Below, one piece after another: positions 25,558 to 36,900 of a DNA stretch of 64,000 bases. The DNA lies in contig NZ_JAROCY010000022.1 in NCBI RefSeq assembly GCF_029436685.1, forward strand, positions 1 to 64,000. The letters are read 5' to 3'. The first letter of the stretch is position 1. Each line of letters starts with the position of its first letter. The position numbers and the translations under genes are program-made. A model generated the notes under the pieces. It worked only from the letters and a program-made list of their open reading frames with translations. It did no database searches and was not told the DNA's origin. The stretch comes from Novosphingobium cyanobacteriorum. GTDB lineage: Bacteria; Pseudomonadota; Alphaproteobacteria; Sphingomonadales; Sphingomonadaceae.

Positions 25558-26154
25558 AGCCAGTTTGAGCAAAGGCACTGCAATCGTGTTTTCCGATCAG
25601 CAGCGCGCCTGTTGGCCAAGAGGGCCCGATCGGTCAGGGCGGTGCTACAAACAAAGTTGTGCAGGGAATGACAGGTTTCGGTAGATCAGGTCGTTCTCGG
25701 AACAGGCTGGGATAGACGGCAAGTGGTCGGGTGCTGCCGGAAGCGGAACGCCGCCTCGTGGGAGATTATGTTGAAAATGGCACCTTGGTCCACTGCCGCT
25801 GGTCTTGCAGAGCAAGCAGGCAGCACTGGCGCTTGACCTGGTCGCGGCCAAGCGCAGCATTTCGGTGGCGATACAGGGCGATTTAACCATTTCGCCAACG
25901 AACTGCTCGTCTTGGGTCTAGCCTTGGATAATGATTGTAAAGCGTTGGCAACCATGTCCGGACACACCCGGTTATGGGCCCGAGCAGACCGGGTTCGATC
26001 TGCCATCAAGCAAGATGGGCCGAAAAGGTCTTTCCAGATCCATGAAGAGTTCTTGCAAGCAGCCCATCCAGCACCATTAGATTCGATCCGGAGTGGTGAA
26101 TATATATAGGCATATTCCCGTAAGAAGCCCAAATACGGGAATTAACCATACTTA
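25558..26154. other. 600-bp intergenic region upstream of the TolC gene
   Basis: No gene could be supported; a minus-strand frame at 25686-26132 lacks any motif. The last 60 bp are AT-rich (tatatatagg near 26100) and hold a perfect inverted repeat, so the promoter of the TolC/giant-RTX unit is probably here. Confidence 0.4.
26114..26142. promoter_or_regulatory. 9-bp inverted repeat before the TolC gene (possible operator)
   Basis: attcccgta (26114-26122) and tacgggaat (26134-26142) form a perfect inverted repeat with an 11-nt spacer, 13 nt before the GTG start at 26155 and just after an AT-rich stretch. Position and symmetry suggest a regulator site, or a 5' hairpin if transcription starts upstream. 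A single half-site (aaatacgggaa) also occurs near 1778. Confidence 0.5.
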
Positions 26155-27897
26155 GTGAAAAGGGTTTCCAGGATCGTAACCATATCCTGGAGACCGGATT
26201 TGTCACGCCAATCGGCCGCTGCCCGCCTTTCGACTGCTACACTGGCACTCGCCACGGCATTGAGCTTTCCCGCCGTTGCGGCACCCCAGGATCCGGTTCC
26301 CGCGCTTATCGACCTGCCTGCACCGGCCGCGATGCATGCGACAAAGATTGCTGGCCCGACTTGGGACGGCACGCCGCTTGCCGCACTCGAGCGCAGCGCG
26401 GTGGGCAGCGTTGCCCCCGGGGCGGCGCTCGACAGCCATGGCGAGCTCCTGCCGACCGATGGCGGTCTGCAGGAGGGAGCTAGCGCGCCAGCAGCGACAT
26501 CCGCGAGCGCAGAGCCGCTGGCACCAGCTGTGCAACTGCCGGCCATGGACCTCGACAGCGATCAGGTTGCTTCCGGCGATGGCGTCAACGCCGTTGCGGA
26601 TGCCGGTGCCGGCGATCCCGCCAGCCCCCCGGAAAATGCGGTTGAATCGCTGCGGGACGCCATCGTCGCGTCGCTCAAGCAGAATCCCGAAATCCAGATC
26701 GCCCTCGCGCAGCAGGACGATGCGCTATACGGGGTCGACGAGGCTCGGGCGGGCTTCCTCCCGCATGTCGATATCCAGGCCGGTTGGGGCAGGGAGTATA
26801 CGCAGACGGCCACGCAGGCCTCGACCCAGCGCTACCGTACCGAAGCCACGATCACGCTCAACCAGAACATCTGGGATTTCGGTGTCACGTCCAACGATAT
26901 CCGCCGCGCCCGGGCCAGCTACCGTTCTGCCCAGTGGGGCACCCGCGAGCGTATCGAGGCGATTTCCTATGATATCACCAATGCCTATCTTGCGGTCCTG
27001 CTCCAGCAGAAGCTGCTCGTCCTGACCGAGAACGAAATCGCCGCGGTCAAGAAGATCGTGCGGATCGTGACCGTGCAGAAGGACCTCGGCCTCACCACGC
27101 CGGCCGATGTCGGGCGTGCGCAGACGCGCCTGGAAAACGTGCAGTCGCTGCTGCTCGACCGCAAGAGCGCCTTGCAGCAGGCCCGTACCGCCTACAAGCG
27201 GCTGACCAACCACCTCCCGGCCAGGGTCCGGGAGCTGCCATTGGCAGGTGCGGCCTTGCCCGAGACGGTCGAGGTCGCGGTCGACATGATGGAGAGCCGT
27301 GCCCCCCGCCTTGCCCAGGCGGTGGAGGACCGGCGTTCGCTTGACCGTCAGTATGACAGCCAGTCGGGTACGTTCTTTCCGCGCGTGGGATTCCAGGTCC
27401 AGGGCAATCACAGGGAGGACGTGCTCGGCAACACCGGCCGCGCCAATGACGCCCGGGCCATGATCACGCTGTCCTACAAGCTGTTCAACGGCGGCGCGGA
27501 CCTCGCTCTGAGGCGTCGCATCGGGGCAAGGCTTCGGCAGGCCGACTATGAGCTCGACCGTCGACGCCGCGAAGTCGAGCAGGACATCCGCATCGACTAC
27601 GAGGCGCTCAATGCCGCCCGCCAGAAGATCGGCACGATCAACGCCGAAATCGAATCCGCCCAGAAGGTTGCCGATCTCTACAAGCAGCAGTTTCGCGAAG
27701 GGAGGCGGACCGTCTTCGAGCTGCTCGACAGCCAGCAGGTTCTCTTCAACGCCAGAGCCAACCAGTACACCAACGAGATCGCCATGCGTGCGGCCGAGTA
27801 TCGTGTGCTGCAGAAACTCGGCGGCCTGTTCGACCTCGTGAGCGAGGGCGAGCCGCTCGGCCCGATCTCGGTGCCCGCCCCGGGAGCATCCGACTGA
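26155..27897 (+). CDS. TolC-family type I secretion outer-membrane channel
   Basis: 580 residues from GTG 26155. A signal-peptide-like segment (STATLALATALSFPAVAAP, about 26-44) is followed by a 120-residue Ala/Pro-rich linker not found in TolC itself. The OEP domain then runs from about 160: SLRDAIVASLKQNPEIQIAL, DEARAGFLPHVDIQAGWGRE, ITNAYLAVLLQQKLLVLTEN, LTTPADVGRAQTRLE and FREGRRTVFELLDSQQVLF. These are hallmark blocks of TolC/LapE channels. The giant RTX gene starts 87 nt downstream, so this is almost surely its exit duct. The long N-terminal linker is unusual. Confidence 0.9.
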   Translation: MKRVSRIVTISWRPDLSRQSAAARLSTATLALATALSFPAVAAPQDPVPALIDLPAPAAMHATKIAGPTWDGTPLAALERSAVGSVAPGAALDSHGELLPTDGGLQEGASAPAATSASAEPLAPAVQLPAMDLDSDQVASGDGVNAVADAGAGDPASPPENAVESLRDAIVASLKQNPEIQIALAQQDDALYGVDEARAGFLPHVDIQAGWGREYTQTATQASTQRYRTEATITLNQNIWDFGVTSNDIRRARASYRSAQWGTRERIEAISYDITNAYLAVLLQQKLLVLTENEIAAVKKIVRIVTVQKDLGLTTPADVGRAQTRLENVQSLLLDRKSALQQARTAYKRLTNHLPARVRELPLAGAALPETVEVAVDMMESRAPRLAQAVEDRRSLDRQYDSQSGTFFPRVGFQVQGNHREDVLGNTGRANDARAMITLSYKLFNGGADLALRRRIGARLRQADYELDRRRREVEQDIRIDYEALNAARQKIGTINAEIESAQKVADLYKQQFREGRRTVFELLDSQQVLFNARANQYTNEIAMRAAEYRVLQKLGGLFDLVSEGEPLGPISVPAPGASD

Positions 27898-27929
27898 GCC
27901 TCATTGCCGGGGCCTCATCAAGGAACATA

Positions 27930-27961
27930 CCGCCCGCCGCATTGCCTTTACGCAAGGGCGG
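27930..27961 (+). promoter_or_regulatory. Hairpin between the TolC and giant RTX genes
   Basis: ccgccc (27930-27935) pairs with gggcgg (27956-27961) and ttgc (27942-27945) with gcaa (27952-27955), leaving a 6-nt bulge and 6-nt loop. It lies 23 nt before the RTX start with no T-run. It could tune relative expression of channel and substrate or protect the 5' end of the 20-kb message. Confidence 0.4.
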
Positions 27962-27984
27962 GATGAACAGGAACCTCAAGCATC

Positions 27985-30900
27985 ATGGTCAAGATCTCCC
28001 GCGGCAAGGCCGGACTGACGCGCAAGGGCAAGGCGACCGGCCTTGGCCCCAAGGCCCAGTATGGCGAGGCTCCGACCGATGCTGGCGGGCCTCAGCATGA
28101 TTATGGCGCGGTCAAGGTCGTCCAGCTCGACAGTTCGGACAAGGCCAGGCTCGGGATCAACTATGCGCCCTTCAAGGTCGAGATCGTCGACGTCGACGTC
28201 GTCCTCGTGTTCCTCGATGGCTCGCGAATCATTATCCCCGGCATGGCGATCGCGGCCTTTTCCGGTCGCAAGCCGGTCATCGTCTTCAACGACAAGGAAC
28301 TGACTGCTGACCAGGCCGTGGGCATGGTTGGTGAAATCAAGGCCGACAACAACTCGGTGGAACTGCACCTCAGCAGTGCCGAAAGCGCCAAGCCCACCGA
28401 CGGCCAGAAAGATCACGCGGGCGTGCAGCCCGAGGACTCCGCCAAGGCCCAGATCGAGGAAGCGTCCAAGCAGCAGGCGCAGGTCAAGGCGGACGCGGCC
28501 TCCAAGCACCTGACCGAGAAGATCAGCGATACCAATTCATCGAGTGCGGCCTCTCCGGGCGTGATCAGCGCAAAAGCCGTGGAGCCGGCTCCCGATGATG
28601 CCATCGGGCCGGCCGGCATTGGCAAGCTGGTGCCGCAGCTCACGTTCACACTTTACAACTCCGAAGGGAGCGAACGGACAACCGAGAACGGACAGACCGT
28701 CATCAAGGGCGATACCGGTGGGCCCGGCTCGTCGAAGAATGCAGGATTTGCCGCTCAGTCCGCGCCCGAAACGCTGACCGGCACGTCCGGGAACGACCTG
28801 ATCTATGCAGATACCCCGGCCCACGCGCCGCAAGGATCGACCATGCGGGTCCTCCATGTCGAGGCCATGGTGCCGGCCGGCGGCCTGGCCCTGACGCAAT
28901 TGCTGATCCCGTCGCTCCCCGAGGGCTATGGCATCGTCAACGGGACCTTGACCGACAAGGGATGGCTGGTCTCGGTCGACCAGGGCAACATCGTCAAGCA
29001 GACCATGACGACAGATGCCCAAGGCAAGAGCGTACCTGTCCCGGCAAGCCAGTCCTTCTTCAGCTTCGATCTCCAGCTGACCTACAAGCTTCCGCCGACG
29101 GGGGCGACGCCCACGAGCAGCGGCTTTGTCGACGAATTCTATTTCCCGGTCATGCTCGGCCTCTCCGCGGATGGGACGACGAGCACTTTTGCGGTCGCAG
29201 TCTCGACGCACTTCGGAATCAAGGACGTCACCGACGAGGCCGGCATGACGGTCAAGGACCCGGTCACGGGCGACCCGATCTATGTCCTGTTCGCGAACCC
29301 GCCCGGTACCAAGATCAATGCCGGCGAAGGCGACGACCGCATCGTGGCGGGGGCCGGTCACGACGAAATCGATGGCGGTACCGGCCGCGACATGGTCGAC
29401 TACAGCCGTTCGGGCGAGAGTGTCCATGTCGACCTTGCCAGCGGCAAGGGCGAGAAGGGCTTTGCCCAGGGCGACAGCTATACCTTGGTCGAAGGGGTTG
29501 TCGGCTCGGACTATGACGACATCCTGAAGGGCGATGCCCGCGACAACACGTTCGTCGGGGGCAAGGGAGCCGACCGGATCGACGGCGCGGCCGGTATCGA
29601 CACGGTCGACTATTCCCAGGCAGGCGGGGTCGGAACCGGATCCGGCGGGATCGAGATCCGGCTCGACGGCACCGCTTCGCACGGAGGGGACGCCGAAGGC
29701 GACATTCTGAACTCTATCGAGCATGTCATCGCCACAGGCGGGGCCGATGTGATTGTCGGCGGTGCCGCAGATGAATGGATCGAGGCAGGGGCCGGCGACG
29801 ATACGGTCGTGTCGAGCCGCGGGGCCGACAGGCTCGAAGGCGGCAGTGGCATCGACACGGCCGACTACGGCAAATCGGATGAAGGGGTGACGATTTCGCT
29901 GGGCGGCGCGGCCGGCCGTGGCGGCGATGCCCAAGGCGACACGATCGATGGTGTCGAAAATCTCGTCGGCTCGGCTCAGGCCGACAATCTCGAAGGCGAT
30001 GAGGCGGACAACCGCCTGACAGGTGGCGCTGGTGCCGACCACATCGACGGCAAGGGCGGCATCGATACGGTCGATTTCAGCACGAGCACGGTCGGCGTGG
30101 AAGTCTATCTCGATGGCAGGACGAGCCACGGCGGCGATGCCGAAGGCGATACTTATGCCAACATCGAACGCCTCGCCGGGTCGGCGTTTGATGACCGGCT
30201 CGTCGGCGGTCGCGGAGACGATGTGCTGAACGCAGGCTCGGGCGATGACGTGCTCGAAGGCGGCGCAGGTGCCGACACGCTCGACGGTGGCTCCGGCTTC
30301 GATGTCGCGAGTTACGCGGGCGCCACCGCTGCGGTCAAGGTGGCCCTGGACGGCACGCTGCTCGACGGAGACGAAGCCGAGGGCGACAGGTTCGTGTCCA
30401 TCGAGGGCCTCGAAGGTTCCGCGTTCGACGACACCTTGCTGGGGACGGCGGGCGCGGACCTGTTGCGTGGCGGCGCTGGCGACGACACGCTTGCCGGCTT
30501 CGGCGGCAGCGACACGCTCGAAGGCGGCGAGGGTCGCGACATGGTCGATTACAGCCAGTCGCGGACGGCCGTGACAGTGCTGCTTGATGGCAGCGCCTCG
30601 TCGGGCGGTGATGCTGATGGGGACATTCTGCGAAGCATCGAAGTCGTGGTCGGTTCGGCCTACGACGACCGCATCACCGGCACCGGCGCAGACGAAATGC
30701 TAGCGGGCGGATCGGGGGACGATGTCCTTGCAGGCGGCGGCGGGGCCGATGTGCTCAAGGGCGGCGAAGGTCTCGACACGGCCGATTACAGCCGGTCCGC
30801 GAGTGGCGTGGACGTCGATCTCGATGGGGATGTGGGGCGCGGCGGGGATGCTGAAGGCGATGTCCTTTCCGGAATCGAACGGCTTGTCGGCTCGGCAGGC

Positions 30901-33900
30901 AACGACAGCCTCGGCGGCGATGCCGGCGACAACACGATCAGCGCGGCTGCGGGCGATGATACCTTGCGCGCCGATCTGGGGGCTGATGATCTTCAAGGTG
31001 GCGAAGGGTTCGACACCGTCGATTACAGCCGGGCGAACGCGTCGGTCACGGTCCGCCTCGACGGCAACGCCTCGAGCGGGGACCTTGCCGAAGGCGACCG
31101 TCTCACCGGGATCGAACGCGTCATCGGCTCGAACTATGCCGACCGCCTGCTGGGTGACAGTGGCGCCAACACGCTCGATGGCGGAGATGGCGATGACACG
31201 CTCGCAGGTGGCTTGGGCGCGGATCACCTGGTCGGCGGTGCCGGCCTGGATACTGCGGACTATGGCGATTCCAGTTCGGGGATCACGGTCGACCTTGCGA
31301 CCGGCACCGGTGCAGGAGGCAGCGCGCAAGGCGACACACTGTCCGGAATCGAGAACCTGGCAGGCTCGAACTACGAAGACCGGCTTGGCGGTGACGAGGC
31401 CGGCAACCGCCTTGATGGCGGTGCCGGCAACGATATCCTTGAAGGCGGGCTCGGCGCCGACGAACTCGTCGGCGGGGTTGGCTTCGACACGGCTGACTAT
31501 ACGCACTCTGCGCAAGGCGTCACTGTCACGCTCGATGGCAGTGCGGGCCAGGGCGGCGAAGCACAAGGCGATCGCCTGACCGAGATCGAGGCCGTGATAG
31601 GCTCGCAGCAAGCCGATCACCTGTCAGGCAACGATGGGGTGAACACCCTGTCGGGCGGCGCTGGCGATGACTTCCTGCGCGGCGGTGCAGGTGCGGATGC
31701 GCTCGATGGTGGGGCGGGCATGGATACCGCTGACTATTCGCGCAGCGCGACCGGCGTCGTTGTGGCCAACGACGGTTCCGTCGGCCTCGGTGGCGAGGCG
31801 CAAGGCGATACGCTGAGCAACATCGAGCGGATCGTCGGCAGCGGCTTTTCGGACACGATTTCGGGAAGCGGGGGCAGCGACATGCTCGAGGGCGCTGCCG
31901 GGGATGACTTGCTCCAGGGTGGCGCAGGTGCGGACAGGCTCGATGGAGGCAGCGGTTTCGACCTCGCCGATTATGGCCGTTCGCGCGCTGGCATTGTCGC
32001 AGGCCTCGATGGCCGCGCCAATACCGGAGGCGATGCCGAAGGCGATCAGTTCGTCGAGATCGAAGGCATCTCTGGGTCCGCCTTTGCCGACACGCTCTAC
32101 GGCAGCGATTCCGAAGAGACCCTGCGTGGCCAGGGTGGAAACGATGTTCTGGTCGGCTCGGCCGGCGCCGATACGCTCGAGGGCGGGGCGGGCTCGGACA
32201 CGGTCGATTACTCTGAGTCGCAAGCCGCCGTTTCCGTCGATCTGACGCAGTCGAGTGCTTCGGGCGGTTTTGCCGAAGGCGATATCCTGAGCGGGATCGA
32301 ACGCGTTGTGGGGTCCGCCTTTGCCGACAGCCTTGTCGGCAGCGATGCGGCCGACACCCTTTCGGGCGGCGCCGGCGACGATATCGTTGAAGGACGTGGC
32401 GGCGCTGACGCGTTGACCGGTGGTGATGGCTTCGACACGGCAAGCTATGCGAGCAGCAATGCCGGTATCTCTCTTACACTCGATGGTAGCGCCGGGCTTG
32501 GCGGGGACGCGCAAGGCGACCATATCCGTGGGTTCGAGCATATCCTCGGATCAGAATACGCTGATGTCATTACCGGTGTCGGCGCGGGCGAGGTCCTCGA
32601 AGGCGCGGGCGGAGACGACCGGCTTGCTGGCGAAGGTGGCGACGATGAGCTGATCGGGGGCAGCGGCGCAGACACCTTGACCGGCGGGATCGGCCAAGAC
32701 CGGCTCGATGGCGGGGAAGGTGACGATCTTCTTGCCGGCGGGAGCGGGGCTGACACGCTCCAGGGCGGCTCCGGCTTCGACATTGTCAGCTATGCCGATA
32801 GCCGCAACGGCGTCACGGTCGATCTGGCAAGCGGGCTTGGCAGCGGCGGCGATGCCGCCGGCGACCAGCTGAGTGGCATTGAAGGAGTGACAGGCTCGGC
32901 CCAGGCGGATCGCTTGGGTGGATCGCAAGCTGGCGACCTGATCGACGCGGGTGCCGGCGACGACCGACTGTCGGGCGGCGCCGGAAACGACACGCTGCGC
33001 GGCGGGACAGGCGACGACCTTGTCGAAGGCGGCGCGGGAGCCGACAGCATCGATGGCGGGGATGGCCATGACATCGCCGACTACAGCCAGTCAGGCGTTG
33101 GCGTTTCGATCTTTCTCGATGGGTCAACCGGCCTCGGTGGTCACGCCACTGGCGACAGTCTCGTCTCGATCGAGGAAGTGATCGGCAGCGGCGCGGCTGA
33201 CAACCTGACCGGTGCCGGCGCTGACGAAGTGCTGCACGGTGCGGGCGGCGACGACACGCTCATTGGTGGAGCGGGCGCCGACACGCTCGACGGAGGCGCG
33301 GGCACCGACACTGCGAGCTACACCAATTCGGCGAGCGGTGTTACCGTCGATCTGGAGACAGGCCGTGGCACCGGTGGCGATGCACAAGGCGACAGCCTCG
33401 TCTCGGTCGAGCGCCTTGTCGGCTCTTCGGGCAACGACACCCTTGGCGGTTCGGGAGATGACGACGAACTGATCGGCGATGGTGGGAATGACCTGCTCAT
33501 CGGGCGGGCCGGCGCAGACCATCTCGTTGGCGGGGCGGGCAACGATACGCTCGATGGCGGCGCCGGACCGGACCATCTCGATGGCGGCGAGGGCTTAGAT
33601 ACGGTCGACTACTCCGCTTCCGAAGTCGCGATTCAGGCCAGTCTCGATGGCAACACCGGTGCTGGCGGCGATGCCCAGGGCGATGTCCTGACCTCGATCG
33701 AGCGGCTCGTGGGATCGGATTTCGGCGATGTCCTGGTCGGCGGCGCGCTGGCCGATACGCTCGAAGGCGGTAACGGCGACGATCTCATCAGCGCTGGCGC
33801 GGGCAGCGACAGCCTGCGGGGTGGGGCAGGTGACGACCGCCTCGATGGCGGTGCAGGCGCGGACATCATTGATGGCGGAGATGGCACGGATACCGTCGAC

Positions 33901-36900
33901 TATTCCGGTTCATCCGCAGCCGTCACGGTCCGCCTGGATGGTTCGCTCAGCGCCGGCGGCGATGCGGCCGGTGACCAGCTGATCGCGATCGAAGACCTCA
34001 CCGGTTCGGCCTTCGACGATACCCTGACCGGCAACGATGCGGCCGAGACCATTCGCGGCGGCAGTGGTGATGACACTCTGGTGGGAGGGGCGGGCGACGA
34101 CACCCTCGAAGGCGGCAGCGGGAATGACACCCTCGAAGGCGGCGCCGGGGCAGACCTGCTGCGCGGTGGAAGCGGCAGCGACACCGCAAGCTATGCTTTT
34201 GCAGCAGAAGGCGTGGCAGTCTCGCTGGATGGCAGCACCGGAAGCGCAGGGGACGCAACCGGGGACGTGCTGGAGGGCATCGAAACGCTGATCGGCTCGG
34301 CCTACGCCGATACCCTGGGCGGCGGTAGCGGCGCGGATCACCTGTCGGGCGGAGCAGGTGACGACATCCTCCTCGGCAGCCAGGGCGCGGATAACCTTGA
34401 AGGCGGCGCTGGGTTCGACAGTGTCGATTATCGCAATTCGGCCGGTGCAGTCGATGTCCGGCTCGACGGATCGACCGGCGTTGGCGGGGATGCGGCCGGC
34501 GACCAGTATGATTCGATTGAAGGCGTGACCGGCTCCTCGCTCGATGACCATCTGGCAGGCGGGCTCGCTGCAGACCGTCTCGATGGCGCGCAGGGCAACG
34601 ATGTCGTCTCGGGCGGCGGGGGCGACGATACCCTGCTGGGCGGTGCGGGCAACGACACCCTCGATGGCGGCGCCGGCTCGGACCTGATCGATGGCGGTAC
34701 CGGCGAGGATACTGTCGACTACTCGACTTCAAGTTCGGGGGTCTCCGTGTCGGTCGACGGCTCGATGTCGAGCGGCGGCGCCGCAGAAGGCGACCGGCTT
34801 CTCAACATCGAGAACCTGATCGGATCGTCCTTCGACGACGCGCTCAGGGGAACGCTCGGCGAAGACACCCTGATCGGCGGGGCAGGCGACGATCTTCTCG
34901 CCGGACGAGCGGGTGCCGACACGCTCGATGGCGGGGCGGGCTTCGACACCGCCGATTACTCTGAATCCGGCCAAGGCATCACGGTTTCGTTGCAGGGCGG
35001 TCTTGGCAGCTCGGGCGATGCTACGGGCGATATCCTCACCGGAATCGAGCGTGTGCTCGGGTCGATGCACGATGACACGATCGATGGCTCATCGAATTCG
35101 GACACGCTCGAGGGTGCAGCAGGTGACGACACCCTGCTTGGTGGCGGCGCTGACGACGTCCTGCTCGGGGGCGAAGGGGACGACAACCTTGACGGTGGAG
35201 CCGGCGCGGATCGCCTCGAAGGTGGCGCAGGGTTCGACACAGCAGACTATTCCGCATCGCTTGTCGGCGTACAGATCAATCTTGACGGGTCGGCAAGCTC
35301 GGGGGGGCTCGCCGAGGGCGACCGGCTCATCGGCATCGAAGCGGTCACGGGGTCGCAAGCGGACGATATCCTTACCGGTTCGGGTGGAGACGAACAGCTG
35401 CGCGGTGCCGACGGCAACGACATCCTTCGCGGCGGCGGCGGCGCGGACGTGCTTGATGGCGGCACTGGAACCGATATTGCCGATTACTCGCGTGCCAGTG
35501 CCGGCGTGTCGCTTGATCTGGTGACGGGCGGTGTGTCAGGGGACGCCCGCGGCGATACCTATTCATCGATCGAGATTGTCGAAGGCTCAGCCTACAATGA
35601 CATCGTCACCGGTAGCGCTGCCGCCGATGAACTGCGAGGCAATGCCGGCAACGACCGGCTCGACGGCGGCGATGGCGAAGACGTCCTGCTCGGGGGGGCT
35701 GGCAACGACACCCTGCGCGGCGGGGCAGGCGCAGACGAGCTGGTCGGTGGCGCCGGCACGGACACGGCCGACTACGCCGGCTCGAGCGCGGCAGTTTCCA
35801 TCAATCTCGACGGATCGCTCTCGGCAGGTGGGGACGCGCAGGGCGACACACTGAGTTCGATCGAGACGGTGCGAGGCTCGGCATTCGACGATACGCTGAC
35901 GGGAAGCGCCCAGAACGAGACACTCGATGGCGCGGCCGGGAACGACACCCTGCGCGGTGGTGCGGGATCCGACCGACTCCTTGGCGGTCTCGGAGATGAC
36001 ACCCTGCTTGGCGGGGCAGGTGCGGACGCACTTGATGGCGGGGCAGGCTTCGACGTCACAAGCTATGCCGGTTCGGCCGCGGGCGTGACGGTCCGATTGG
36101 ATGGAGGGCTGTCGAGCGGGGGTGACGCCGAGGGCGATACCCTGACCGGGATCGAGGGCGTCACCGGCTCGGGCCAGGCCGACGCGCTCTATGGTGGCGC
36201 ATCTGACGACCGGCTCGATGGCGCGGCCGGGGACGACCTCATCGTCGGCGGTGCCGGCAATGACACGCTGCTGGGCGGTAGCGGCGACGATCTCCTGACC
36301 GGCGGTCTCGGCGCGGACGCGATTGATGGTGGCAGTGGTAACAACACGGCCAGTTATGCCGATGCCGGCGCAGCGGTGGCGATCGACCTCATGGGTAGCG
36401 CGGGCACGGCAGGTGAAGCCAGCGGCGATACACTGGTTAACATTGCCCGCCTGGTTGGTTCGGCCTTCTCGGATACACTTGGTGGCGGTGTTCTGGCCGA
36501 GACCATCGAGGCCGGTGCAGGTGACGATACCTTGCGCGGCAGTGCTGGCAGCGACACGCTTGATGGCGGCGCCGGGACGGACCATGTGGACTATTCTGGC
36601 TCGGGTGCGGCGGTCACGGCCTATCTGGACGGGCGCGCCGGCAGTGGCGGCGATGGCGCCGGAGACATCCTTGTTTCGATCGAGCAGCTGACAGGCTCAA
36701 GGTTCGACGATAGCCTGTTCGGCAGCGAAGCGGCCGATACAATCAGCGGCGGCAGCGGTGCAGACACCATCCGGGGCGCCGGGGGCAACGACATTCTTGG
36801 CGGGGGCTCGGGCGCCGACGTCATCACTGGCGGCGATGGGGCCGACAGGATCGACGGTGGCGCAGGCGCCGACACCGCAAGCTATGCCGATTCCGCCAGT

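Noticed and set aside
25686..26132. 148-codon minus-strand frame upstream of tolC
   Set aside because: No motif or ribosome site, and it covers the probable promoter region.
28537..32541. Long minus-strand frames (up to 530 codons) under the giant RTX gene
   Set aside because: They arise from the repetitive Gly/Asp codon pattern read backwards and show only repeat-derived sequence.
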